Origin: Bacteroidota bacterium
GTDB lineage: Bacteria > Bacteroidota > Bacteroidia > Flavobacteriales > Weeksellaceae
Direction of reading: 5' to 3'
Length of the DNA stretch: 14,500 bases
Assembly (NCBI GenBank): GCA_023411265.1
Contig: JAEYOX010000078.1
Location: 1-14,500, forward strand
A program made the translations under genes and the position numbers. The notes under the pieces were generated by a model that ran no database searches, had not been told where the DNA came from, and saw nothing but the letters and a program-made list of their open reading frames with translations. Positions 1-6,277 of the stretch are shown here, piece after piece (within the stretch, counting starts at the first letter, position 1; every line of letters starts with the position of its first letter).

Positions 1-18
1 TCATCAACATTTTAACTA

Positions 19-198
19 ATGATTCAGAAAAACATCAAAGAAAAAGAAGATTTTTACTATAATGAACAGGGATATAAAGTTTTTACGGAACAATATCACC
101 TAAAGCGGGGCTATTGCTGTAAAAGCGGATGCAAGCACTGCCCGTATGGTTATGATAAGAAAACAGATACTTTTAAAAAACCTACTAAAAATCAATAA
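19..198 (+). CDS. DUF5522 family small Cys-rich protein
   Basis: A 59-residue protein with the motif RGYCCKSGCKHCPYGY at about residues 30-45, which I recognise as the DUF5522 signature (usually written RGYCCGSGCRHCPY). Four cysteines and one histidine within about 10 residues (Cys33, Cys34, Cys38, His40, Cys41) suggest metal binding, but no function is established that I know of. The N-terminal half is charged (Lys/Glu rich) and the tail is Lys-rich; there is no signal peptide, so it should be cytoplasmic. The ATG overlaps a TAA at 17-19, so it may be translationally coupled to an upstream gene lying outside the window. It ends only 2 bases before the lipoprotein start at 201, which suggests co-transcription. 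The family call is fairly sure; the role is unknown. Confidence 0.85.
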   Translation: MIQKNIKEKEDFYYNEQGYKVFTEQYHLKRGYCCKSGCKHCPYGYDKKTDTFKKPTKNQ

Positions 199-200
199 AA

Positions 201-725
201 ATGAAAAAATATCTTTATGCATTAATGGCTTCTGCGGTATTGGGAGTCACTGCATGTTCCCCATTTCAGGTTCGTTCCGATTATGCTGAAACTGCCAATT
301 TCAGTACTTATAAAACCTATAAACTTCGGATTGACGATCTGAAACTAAATGATCTGGACAAAGACAGAGTATTGAATGAAGTATCTAGACAACTGCAAAG
401 CAAAGGGCTTTCTGTGGCAGAGAATCCGGATTTGATTGTAAATGTAAAAGCCAATCATAAGAAAATCACCGACATTCAGAGCCGCAATCCGTATGGAATG
501 TATGGCTGGGGTGGTCCTTTCGGATGGGGTATCGGGATGAGCAGAACCTGGACTTCGCATCACAACGAAGGTGCTTTAATAATTGATCTTATTGATTCCA
601 GAACGCAGAAACTGGTATGGCAAGGCATCGGAAGCGGAATTTCCGTAGATGCACCAAAAACCAAACAAAAGCAGATTCCCCAAATTGTGGAAGAGATAAT
701 GGCCAATTATCCTCCTAAGAAATAA
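201..725 (+). CDS. DUF4136 domain lipoprotein
   Basis: A 174-residue predicted lipoprotein. The N-terminus (MKKYLYALMASAVLGVTAC) is a lipoprotein signal peptide with lipobox VTAC, making Cys19 the lipidated residue. The mature part matches the DUF4136 pattern: a 'DYAETANFSTYKTYKL' opening at about 27-42, a helix with a 'RVLNEVSRQLQSKGL' segment at about 56-70, then 'PDLIVNVKANHK', a Gly/Trp/Tyr-rich stretch at about 97-113, and 'GALIIDLIDSRTQKLVWQGIGSG' at about 124-146. The family occurs widely as envelope lipoproteins of unknown function. It starts 2 bases after the DUF5522 gene and is probably co-transcribed with it. There are no acidic residues right after Cys19, so the sequence gives no clear surface-export signal; a periplasmic-face location is the simpler guess. 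Confidence 0.88.
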   Translation: MKKYLYALMASAVLGVTACSPFQVRSDYAETANFSTYKTYKLRIDDLKLNDLDKDRVLNEVSRQLQSKGLSVAENPDLIVNVKANHKKITDIQSRNPYGMYGWGGPFGWGIGMSRTWTSHHNEGALIIDLIDSRTQKLVWQGIGSGISVDAPKTKQKQIPQIVEEIMANYPPKK

Positions 726-745
726 GGAAAAGTACCCAAAAAATA

Positions 746-777
746 AAATCAGGCTGCTCATTTAGGCAGCCTGATTT
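746..777. terminator. Bidirectional intrinsic terminator
   Basis: A perfect 12-bp stem, AAATCAGGCTGC (746-757) pairing with GCAGCCTGATTT (766-777), with an 8-base loop. An A-rich run lies to the left (738-748) and T-rich sequence to the right, so it can stop transcription from the DUF4136 gene (+) and from the CCC-motif gene that converges on it from the minus strand. Confidence 0.85.
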
Positions 778-796
778 GTTTGTAGATTAGGTCTGT

Positions 797-1132
797 TTAT
801 TGTCCGCTAAGTTCTCTTATTTTTTCCTGCATCAGCTCAGGATCCATGAAGGCTTCCATTCCGAACATCGCCATCATAATACCTGTCATAATAAGATAGA
901 GTACACTCATGATGAGGCTGATGAGGGAAAGAATCTTCCCTGCTTTCAGGTTTCCGTAATCGGAATACATTTCTGGATTTAGACGGTACAGTTTTTCATC
1001 TTTCCCTGCCAGATAGAGACCTATGATGGCCAATACCAATCCCATAAGGCCATTAGTGCAGAGGCAGCCCACAAATGCTGTAATTCCCAAAATGAGCACC
1101 GCAGTTGCGTTAGGTAGTTTTTGTTGATTCAT
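797..1132 (-). CDS. CCC-motif membrane protein
   Basis: A 111-residue integral membrane protein. Two hydrophobic stretches (about 8-43, probably a hairpin of two helices, and about 66-95) surround a soluble loop carrying 'YRLNPEMYSDYGNLKAGKILSLI'. This loop pattern and the preceding Cys cluster are typical of the flavobacterial 'CCC motif membrane protein' family, but here the cluster reads GCLCTNG, so the middle Cys is Leu. The function is unknown. It lies 10 bases downstream of the DUF2752 gene on the same strand, a pairing I recall from other flavobacterial genomes, so the two are probably one operon and may act together. The C-terminus (about 96-111) is polar and charged. It ends at the terminator at 746-777. 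Confidence 0.82.
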   Translation of the reverse strand: MNQQKLPNATAVLILGITAFVGCLCTNGLMGLVLAIIGLYLAGKDEKLYRLNPEMYSDYGNLKAGKILSLISLIMSVLYLIMTGIMMAMFGMEAFMDPELMQEKIRELSGQ

Positions 1133-1142
1133 AATAGTTTAT

Positions 1143-1436
1143 TTATAACAGTTTAAAAAAATTATTTCTATAAAAATAGGAACCCACCATCAGAACGCCG
1201 CTGATGATTCCAAGGACAATAAGAAAAAAAGAATAATTCCTTTTTCTATCGACCAAGCTTAGCATTACGAATGCTAAAAGAAGCATCAGCGTATACACCG
1301 CGGGAAATAACTGAAATGCCTCTCCGAACTTCCCTTCCAAAACCAGCAGAAAAGCCCTTTGTGTTCCGCATCCGAAGCACTCCAGCCCAAACAGCTTTTT
1401 GTTCATGCACTGTAGCATATAGTCTTCAGCAGCCAT
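1143..1436 (-). CDS. DUF2752 membrane protein
   Basis: A 97-residue protein with the DUF2752 signature CFGCGTQRAFLLVLEGKFGEAFQLFP at about residues 20-45 (family pattern: CPxCGxTRA...L.G....A...NP). Cys20 and Cys23 form a CxxC pair, and Arg27 is the usual conserved Arg. Two predicted transmembrane helices follow, at about 46-62 and 69-88, separated by a basic loop (DRKRN). The ATG at 1436 is preceded in frame by a TGA a few codons upstream, so the start is well fixed. The gap to the upstream namA gene is 52 bases and shows no clear terminator; a weak -7-like TATCATTG lies about 15 bases upstream, so it may have its own promoter or be read from namA. The function is unknown. Confidence 0.85.
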   Translation of the reverse strand: MAAEDYMLQCMNKKLFGLECFGCGTQRAFLLVLEGKFGEAFQLFPAVYTLMLLLAFVMLSLVDRKRNYSFFLIVLGIISGVLMVGSYFYRNNFFKLL

Positions 1437-1488
1437 TGGTTTTCTATTTTTTCAATTCAATGATACGATAATTTTTTGAAAACTAAAA

Positions 1489-2535
1489 CTATTTTTTCGC
1501 CCTTTCATACTGTTTTGGGAAGAAACATTTTGCACCGGATTCCATGGCTCCCTGAATGGCGAGATATGGATTTCTTAAAATTTCTCTGCCAACAAAAATG
1601 AGATCGGCCTGTTCTTTTTGTAAAATATCTTCCGCCTGTTCTTTTGTGGTAATCAGTCCCACAGCTCCAGTCGCAATAGCTGCTTCCTTACGTATTTTCG
1701 CCGCAAACGGAACCTGATATCCGTCAAATACCGAAATTCGAGCTCCATGAATATTTCCTCCACTGGATACATCCACAAGATCGACTTTTTTTTCTTTCAA
1801 CAAATGAGCCAGCTTCACACTGTCGTTCTGATCCCAGCCATTTTCGGCATATTCCGTTGCGGAGATTCTGACAAACAAAGGATGGTTGTCATCCAAAACT
1901 TCATTCACGGCATCCACCACTTCCAGTAAAATACGGCTTCTGTTCTCAAAACTCCCACCGTATTCATCAGTACGGATATTGGATAAAGGCGATAGAAACT
2001 GATGCAATAAATACCCATGAGCTGCGTGAATTTCAATCACATCGAAACTTGCGTTTACTGCTCTTTGCGCAGCTTCTTTAAATTTCTGAACCAGACCGTT
2101 AATTTCTTCGACAGAAAGTTCGTGCGGAATCCTTTCGCCTTCCATATAAGGTATAGGCGAAGGTGCGACAGTTAGCCAGCCTTCCTTCAACGAAATCTGT
2201 TTTCCATTCCATGTAGAAGCTTTTCTGCCTGCGTGTGCCAGTTGAATTCCGATTTTACTTTCAGAATGCTGATGCACAAAATCCACAATTTTGCTGAAAC
2301 TTTCTGCTTGTTCATCATTCCAAATTCCGGTGCAACCGTTGGTAATACGACCTTCCGGAACTACGCCGGTCGCTTCTACCATTAACAGTCCGGTTCCACC
2401 CTGAGCCCGGCTTCCGTAGTGTACAAAATGGAAATCGTTGGGCATTCCGTCCACGGCAGAATACATGCACATCGGCGACATAACCCATCGGTTTTGGAGT
2501 TCAATATTTCTAAATTTTATTGGCGAATACAACAT
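1489..2535 (-). CDS. namA: NADPH dehydrogenase, old yellow enzyme family (NamA/YqjM type)
   Basis: An FMN-dependent ene-reductase that uses NADPH to reduce activated C=C bonds such as alpha,beta-unsaturated aldehydes and ketones, and often quinones or nitro compounds; cytoplasmic. The 348-residue product aligns by eye with B. subtilis YqjM along its whole length. Visible features are MSPMCMYS (Cys23 and Tyr25, the flavin-tuning Cys and active-site Tyr of the YqjM subclass), GIQLAHAGRKA at about 96-106, EIHAAHGY (His170, His173 and Tyr175, the substrate-binding pair and Tyr), LSPLSNIRTDEYGGSFENR, a glycine-rich ATGAVG phosphate-binding segment and a C-terminal GREILRNPYL. A longer frame opens at 2583, but those 16 extra residues contain the -7 box and lack family similarity, so I place the start at 2535, where MLYSPIKF matches the family N-terminus. 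Single-gene promoter control is likely. Confidence 0.93.
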   Translation of the reverse strand: MLYSPIKFRNIELQNRWVMSPMCMYSAVDGMPNDFHFVHYGSRAQGGTGLLMVEATGVVPEGRITNGCTGIWNDEQAESFSKIVDFVHQHSESKIGIQLAHAGRKASTWNGKQISLKEGWLTVAPSPIPYMEGERIPHELSVEEINGLVQKFKEAAQRAVNASFDVIEIHAAHGYLLHQFLSPLSNIRTDEYGGSFENRSRILLEVVDAVNEVLDDNHPLFVRISATEYAENGWDQNDSVKLAHLLKEKKVDLVDVSSGGNIHGARISVFDGYQVPFAAKIRKEAAIATGAVGLITTKEQAEDILQKEQADLIFVGREILRNPYLAIQGAMESGAKCFFPKQYERAKK

Positions 2536-2559
2536 TTTTTTATACAATTTAAATGATAA

Positions 2560-2567
2560 CAAAGGTA
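2560..2567 (-). promoter_or_regulatory. Bacteroidota -7 box for namA
   Basis: On the minus strand the sequence TACCTTTG matches the TAnnTTTG -7 consensus exactly. It lies 24 bases before the ATG at 2535, giving a short leader. The -33 region is only a T-run, not a clean TTG. Its position inside the over-long reading frame argues for the shorter namA start. Confidence 0.6.
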
Positions 2568-2583
2568 CGAAACCTGGGTGCAT

Positions 2584-2616
2584 AAAAAAGAGGCTCCTTT
2601 TTCAGAAACCTCTTTT
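2584..2616 (-). terminator. Intrinsic terminator of the catalase operon
   Basis: Read on the minus strand, AAAAGAGG pairs with CCTCTTTT, extended inward by four further pairs (two of them G-U) to a stem of about 12 bp with loop TGAAAAA, followed by a run of T. It sits 18 bases past the catalase stop and just before the namA promoter, so it isolates the two transcription units. Confidence 0.8.
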
Positions 2617-2634
2617 GCTACAATTTTTAATTGA

Positions 2635-4770
2635 TTAAGCCGGAATCGGATTCATCTCCCGATCCCAGAATCTGTGAAGCAATATCGCTCCTACAAAATC
2701 TTCCAGATTACCATCGGTGATTACGCCGTCTTCGGGAACTTTCAGGGTAGGAATGGCTTTTTTCAGAACTTCCAAGCCATTTTCATCTGCACCGATGGGT
2801 TTGCAATGTTTGTAGGCTTCGGCAAGAAAATGAATGGCACCATGATGTTCCATAAGTGCTTTTGCACTCTCACCACCGGGAACGTACACCGCATCAAACA
2901 TCACTGAAGAAGCGGTAAGCAGACTATCATCCAAAAGATACTGATCTCCTGACCGGGTGGTGACAAATCCGTGTCGTGGTCCGATCATTTGCACCAGGGC
3001 ATCCTGTTCGCACAAATATTTTTGAATTCGGGTGTATGCTTCATCATTTACTCCATCAGCCACCAGAACTGCAATTCTTCTCGCTTTAATATTCGTAGGA
3101 AGTTTATTGGCCATGCTCACAGAAGGTGCCTCGCTGATAGGAAGTTCCACTTTCAGAGAATGATGCTCATCCGGATTTCCATCTGCAGGAATGCTTCCTG
3201 TAATCGGCTGCGGTAATCTTTCCGGCACCAGACCCAACTGATCGCCTACTCTTTTGGCCAGTTCTTCATCAATTTCCAAAAGCATATTCACCATTCTTTG
3301 CCGGATCGGAATCCGTTGCACTTTTCCTAATTCAAAAGCAAAAGCATTTTGAATATGGCGTTTTTCGTGTACACTCATGCTGTTGTAAAATAAAGTGGGC
3401 TGACTAAAATGATCAAAAAAGCTCTTGCTTCTTCTGCGTATTTTATTTCCATCTACTCTTTCTTCAAAAGAAGTAAACCCTCCTTCCTTCATCATGGCTT
3501 GAAAAGGACAGCCCTGTGCCATGGAATTGGGATGATAAGACACTTTTCCTTTTGGAATTTGCATTCTGTGAAAACCATCACGCTGATTATTGCTCACCTG
3601 AGGAATAGATTTATTGATCGGAATTTCATGGAAATTCGGACCGCCTAATCTCAGAAGTTGCGTATCGGTATAGGAAAACAATCTACCTTGTAGCAGCGGA
3701 TCGTTGGTAAAATCAATTCCGGGGACGATGTGGCCGGGATGAAATGCCACCTGCTCTGTTTCTGCAAAAAAGTTGTCCGGATTTCGGTTCAGGGTCATTT
3801 TTCCGATGATTTCTACAGGAACCATTTCTTCAGGAATTAATTTGGTAGCATCCAGCAAATCAAAAGGAAATTTATGCTCATCTTCCTGCGGTATTATCTG
3901 CACTCCCAGTTCCCATTCTGGATAGTGCCCGTTTTCTATTGCATCCCAGAGATCGCGTCGGTGAAAGTCTGTATCTTTTCCGGCAAGTCGTTGTGCTTCG
4001 TCCCAGGCTAGACCTAAAACACCCTGCAGAGGCTTCCAGTGGAATCTCACAAAATGCGATTCCCCCTCATCATTAATAAATCTGAAGGTATGAATCCCAA
4101 ATCCTTCCATAGAACGCAGCGTACGGGGAATACCTCTGTCGCTCATTTTCCATATTACATTGTGCATGGTTTCCGGCATCAGGGATACAAAATCCCAGAA
4201 CGTATCATGAGCTGAGGCTGCCTGCGGAATTTCGTTGTCCGGTTCCGGTTTCACCGCATGCACCAAATCAGGAAATTTCATAGCATCTTGAACGAAAAAC
4301 ACCGGCATATTGTTACCCACAAGATCATAATTCCCTTCTTGCGTGTAGAATTTAACTGCAAATCCGCGCACATCGCGTGGTAAATCTGTAGAACCGCGAC
4401 TTCCCTGGACCGTTGAAAATCTTGCAAACACCGGAGTCTTCACAGAAGTATCATTCAGAAATTTGGCCTTGGTATATTTGGCCATCGATTTATAGAGCTG
4501 AAATTCGCCATGCGCTCCGGATCCGCGGGCATGAACAATTCTTTCAGGAATTCTCTCATGATCGAAGTGAGTCATTTTTTCTCTGAAAATAAAATCTTCC
4601 AAAAGTGAAGCACCTCTTTCACCCGCCGTGAGGGAGTTTTGGTCATCGTTTATTTTCACACCGTGGTTGGTGGTCATGAATTCCCCATGATCGTCCACCG
4701 TATATTTTCCCAGCTGCTCTTTTTTCGGATTCGCTCCGTTTTCAAAAGGTTCGTGTTCGTTTATTTTCAT
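2635..4770 (-). CDS. katE: Large-subunit catalase, HPII type with C-terminal DJ-1/PfpI-like domain
   Basis: A haem catalase converting hydrogen peroxide to water and oxygen; cytoplasmic. At 711 residues it is close to E. coli HPII (753) and much longer than small-subunit catalases (about 500). The catalytic core shows ERIVHARGSGAHGEFQ with distal His80, FARFSTVQGSRGSTDLPRDVRGFAVKFYT, DLVGNNMPVFFVQDA with Asn153, and GRLFSYTDTQLLRLGGPNF with proximal Tyr367. His344 in AFHPGHIVPG stands 23 residues before the Tyr, the same spacing as the His-Tyr cross-link pair of HPII (392/415). From about residue 562 (ARRIAVLVADGVNDEAY ... VYVPGGESAKAL ... CKPIGADENGLEVL) there is a flavodoxin/DJ-1-like domain, the hallmark of clade 2 catalases; no nucleophilic Cys is seen at the usual elbow (the residues are CKPIGAD). 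It follows the DUF892 gene by 24 bases, probably in one operon. No Shine-Dalgarno sequence is visible. Confidence 0.96.
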   Translation of the reverse strand: MKINEHEPFENGANPKKEQLGKYTVDDHGEFMTTNHGVKINDDQNSLTAGERGASLLEDFIFREKMTHFDHERIPERIVHARGSGAHGEFQLYKSMAKYTKAKFLNDTSVKTPVFARFSTVQGSRGSTDLPRDVRGFAVKFYTQEGNYDLVGNNMPVFFVQDAMKFPDLVHAVKPEPDNEIPQAASAHDTFWDFVSLMPETMHNVIWKMSDRGIPRTLRSMEGFGIHTFRFINDEGESHFVRFHWKPLQGVLGLAWDEAQRLAGKDTDFHRRDLWDAIENGHYPEWELGVQIIPQEDEHKFPFDLLDATKLIPEEMVPVEIIGKMTLNRNPDNFFAETEQVAFHPGHIVPGIDFTNDPLLQGRLFSYTDTQLLRLGGPNFHEIPINKSIPQVSNNQRDGFHRMQIPKGKVSYHPNSMAQGCPFQAMMKEGGFTSFEERVDGNKIRRRSKSFFDHFSQPTLFYNSMSVHEKRHIQNAFAFELGKVQRIPIRQRMVNMLLEIDEELAKRVGDQLGLVPERLPQPITGSIPADGNPDEHHSLKVELPISEAPSVSMANKLPTNIKARRIAVLVADGVNDEAYTRIQKYLCEQDALVQMIGPRHGFVTTRSGDQYLLDDSLLTASSVMFDAVYVPGGESAKALMEHHGAIHFLAEAYKHCKPIGADENGLEVLKKAIPTLKVPEDGVITDGNLEDFVGAILLHRFWDREMNPIPA

Positions 4771-4794
4771 AATAATATTGATTTGGTAAGAAGA

Positions 4795-5346
4795 TTAAAC
4801 CGCCTGAAATTGTTTTGACTGATGGGTGCCGCCAGCTGCTTGTGAATTGAGATTGGTATCTGCAATGGTGGTGAGCAGACAATCCGATTTTTTCTCCTCC
4901 CCTAAAGTTCTGAGGAGCAGATCCAGTGCATCTCTCGTGTTGAGAATTTTGGCATACGCTGCCATGGTACCATACGAAGCGATTTCGTAATGTTCCACCT
5001 TTTGCGAACTTCCGATAATTGCCGCATCGCGAACCGGACCTTCTGCTGCCTTTGAAACGCATTCGCGACCCTCCTGAAGAATTCCGTCTATAGCAGGACA
5101 CTGCTTGGCTTCCGGCTTCATGCCGAGCGATTCAAAAACCTTTTCTAGCCTGAAAACTTGCTGTTCCGTTTGGGCCAAATGATCCTTAATAGCGGTTTTT
5201 AATTTTTGGTCTGTTGCCATCTCATACATTTCAGGCAATGCTTTTACCAAGGTATTTTCCACGTAATAAAGATCTTTTAAACCATCGGTAAATAAATCCA
5301 TGAGCATTGCTGCATCATCTGTTTTTTTTGGTTGCTTTTTGTTCAT
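4795..5346 (-). CDS. DUF892/YciE ferritin-like protein
   Basis: A 183-residue, mostly helical protein of the DUF892 (YciE/YciF) ferritin-like family. The family segments are visible in order: MLMDLFTDGLKDLYYVENTLVKALPEM at about 14-40, a helix with HLAQTEQQVFRLEKVFESLGMKP at about 56-78, EGPVRDAAIIGSSQKVEHYEIASYGTMAAYA at about 102-132, and a last helix with LLLRTLGEEKKSD at about 143-155. Glu30, Glu61, Glu119, His120 and Glu151 are candidate di-metal ligands by position; I cannot confirm which bind. Members are linked to general stress and stationary-phase responses. The longest frame opens at 5394, but its first 16 residues are not family-like, whereas MNKKQPKK is a normal start. The C-terminal tail is Gln/Ser-rich and probably disordered. 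It leads an operon with the catalase 24 bases downstream; together they suggest peroxide and iron-stress defence. Confidence 0.9.
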   Translation of the reverse strand: MNKKQPKKTDDAAMLMDLFTDGLKDLYYVENTLVKALPEMYEMATDQKLKTAIKDHLAQTEQQVFRLEKVFESLGMKPEAKQCPAIDGILQEGRECVSKAAEGPVRDAAIIGSSQKVEHYEIASYGTMAAYAKILNTRDALDLLLRTLGEEKKSDCLLTTIADTNLNSQAAGGTHQSKQFQAV

Positions 5347-5537
5347 AGTAATTCTTTTAATTAATTGATTTTGTGATGAATAGGATAATAGCAACGAGCT
5401 TTACTTGCTGGTTACAGCCCATCTGTAGATCAATAATTACACCATGAAATAACCCGTTCCGATAAATATTTTACAAGATTTCCATGTTAAAAAAAGTAAT
5501 GAAAAAATTGCAGTATCATTTTTTCTTAAAAATAATT

Positions 5538-5545
5538 TATCTTTA
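5538..5545 (+). promoter_or_regulatory. Possible -7 box for cytidine deaminase
   Basis: TATCTTTA differs from TAnnTTTG at one base and lies 18 bases before the ATG at 5563. A TTG at 5508-5510 is too far away (27 bases) to be a standard -33 element. The divergent intergenic region (5347-5562) must also hold the promoter of the DUF892-catalase operon, but I see no convincing -7 box on the minus strand. Confidence 0.3.
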
Positions 5546-5562
5546 CTCTCCTATTTTTATGA

Positions 5563-6042
5563 ATGAAAAAAGAACTCAACATTAGCTATCAGGAATTTCA
5601 GGATCCCCGGCAACTGAACGCTTTGGAAAAACGACTTTTTGATGTTGCATCTGAAGCCAGACTACATGCCTATGCTCCCTACTCTCATTTTCTGGTGGGC
5701 TGCGCCATTTTGCTTGATAATGGTGAAATCATTTCGGGAAACAATCAGGAAAATGCTGCCTATCCCTCCGGATTATGTGCAGAGCGGACGGCTATTTTCT
5801 GGACATCCGCCAATTATCCAGACGAGAAAATCAGGACGATATTTGTTGTAGGTGCTCCGGAGAACGGTGAATCCAAATTTCCTACACCTCCGTGCGGCGC
5901 TTGCCGGCAAGCCATTCTGGAATATGAAAGCAAACAGCAGGAGCCTATTGAAATTTATTTTGCATCTACTTCCGGCCTTATCTGCAAAACTTCTGCGGTG
6001 AAAGATTTATTACCGTTTTCTTTCGACCGGTCGTTTCTTTAA
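5563..6042 (+). CDS. cdd: Cytidine deaminase
   Basis: Deaminates cytidine and deoxycytidine to uridine and deoxyuridine in pyrimidine salvage; cytoplasmic zinc enzyme. The 159-residue product carries both family motifs: GNNQENAAYPSGLCAERTAIF at about 59-79 (Asn61 and Glu63 for ribose binding, Cys72 as zinc ligand, Glu74 as proton shuttle) and PPCGACRQAILEY at about 109-121 (Cys111 and Cys114 as the other zinc ligands). The segment YAPYSHFLVGCAIL at about 37-50 is the usual N-terminal core. The length and three-Cys zinc site fit the homotetrameric class (typically about 130-160 residues), not the longer dimeric E. coli type. The gene stands alone between the divergent stress operon and the B12 riboswitch. 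No terminator is evident after its stop, so some read-through into the riboswitch is possible. Confidence 0.95.
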   Translation: MKKELNISYQEFQDPRQLNALEKRLFDVASEARLHAYAPYSHFLVGCAILLDNGEIISGNNQENAAYPSGLCAERTAIFWTSANYPDEKIRTIFVVGAPENGESKFPTPPCGACRQAILEYESKQQEPIEIYFASTSGLICKTSAVKDLLPFSFDRSFL

Positions 6043-6053
6043 TGTAAAAAACG

Positions 6054-6061
6054 TATCTTCG
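6054..6061 (+). promoter_or_regulatory. Probable -7 box of the B12 uptake operon
   Basis: TATCTTCG matches TAnnTTTG at all fixed positions but one. It ends 8 bases before the outermost helix of the riboswitch (from 6070), so a transcript starting about 5-8 bases downstream would begin right at the riboswitch. No clear -33 TTG is seen. Confidence 0.45.
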
Positions 6062-6069
6062 CATCAACT

Positions 6070-6236
6070 TTTTCAGAAAAGGGAATCACGTGCAATTCGT
6101 GAGCTGTCCCCGCAACTGTAAATCATGGGATGTAGCGGTATTATAAACCAACCATCCGATTTTTCTGCCTAACAAGCCATTGTTTTTAAGAACGAGAAGG
6201 CGCAGAAAAGTGAAAGTCAGGAAACCTTGCTGAAAA
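6070..6236 (+). ncRNA. Cobalamin riboswitch
   Basis: A cis-acting RNA that binds an adenosyl- or other cobalamin and lowers expression of the B12 uptake genes when the vitamin is plentiful. Conserved blocks are present in order: AAAAGGGAATCACGTG (about 6077-6092), the core CTGTCCCCGCAACTGTAA (about 6104-6121, the best-known B12-box sequence), AGCCATTG (about 6175-6182, resembling the consensus GCCACTG) and GTCAGGAAACCTTGC (about 6216-6230). Visible pairings are the closing helix TTTTCAG (6070-6076) with CTGAAAA (6230-6236), ATGGGATG (6125-6132) with CATCCGAT (6153-6160, one mismatch), a peripheral stem TTTTCTGC with GCAGAAAA, and an inner hairpin AACAA/TTGTT. The B12 receptor follows 41 bases downstream, which is consistent. 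Confidence 0.95.
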
Positions 6237-6253
6237 TAATATTATTAAAAACT

Positions 6254-6270
6254 GCTTTCGGAGGAAAAGC
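6254..6270 (+). promoter_or_regulatory. Shine-Dalgarno in a small hairpin loop, start of btuB
   Basis: GCTTT (6254-6258) pairs with AAAGC (6266-6270), presenting CGGAGGA in the loop. GGAGG lies 13 bases before the ATG at 6278. A strong Shine-Dalgarno is unusual in this window and fixes the btuB start. Its place in a hairpin just after a cobalamin riboswitch suggests control of translation initiation; that part is inference. Confidence 0.5.
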
Positions 6271-6277
6271 CTGCATT

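Noticed and set aside
2..19. Open frame entering from the left edge and ending in TAA at 17-19, overlapping the DUF5522 start
   Set aside because: Only five codons are visible, so it could equally be chance; noted as context but not annotated.
2536..2583. Longer namA start at 2583
   Set aside because: The extra 16 residues have no match to the family N-terminus and contain the -7 box.
4742..5101. 119-codon minus-strand frame overlapping the DUF892 and catalase genes
   Set aside because: Same strand but a different frame from two well-supported genes, with Arg/Gly/Ser-rich low-complexity translation.
5347..5394. Longer start for the DUF892 gene at 5394
   Set aside because: The added residues are not family-like; the ATG at 5346 gives a typical N-terminus.
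5484..5585. 33-codon frame upstream of and overlapping cdd
   Set aside because: Low-complexity Lys/Phe/Leu content in AT-rich intergenic DNA, overlapping the cdd start; no sign of selection.
6227..6277. TTG-initiated extension of the B12 receptor
   Set aside because: It starts inside the riboswitch 3' element; the ATG at 6278 has a Shine-Dalgarno and begins a signal peptide.
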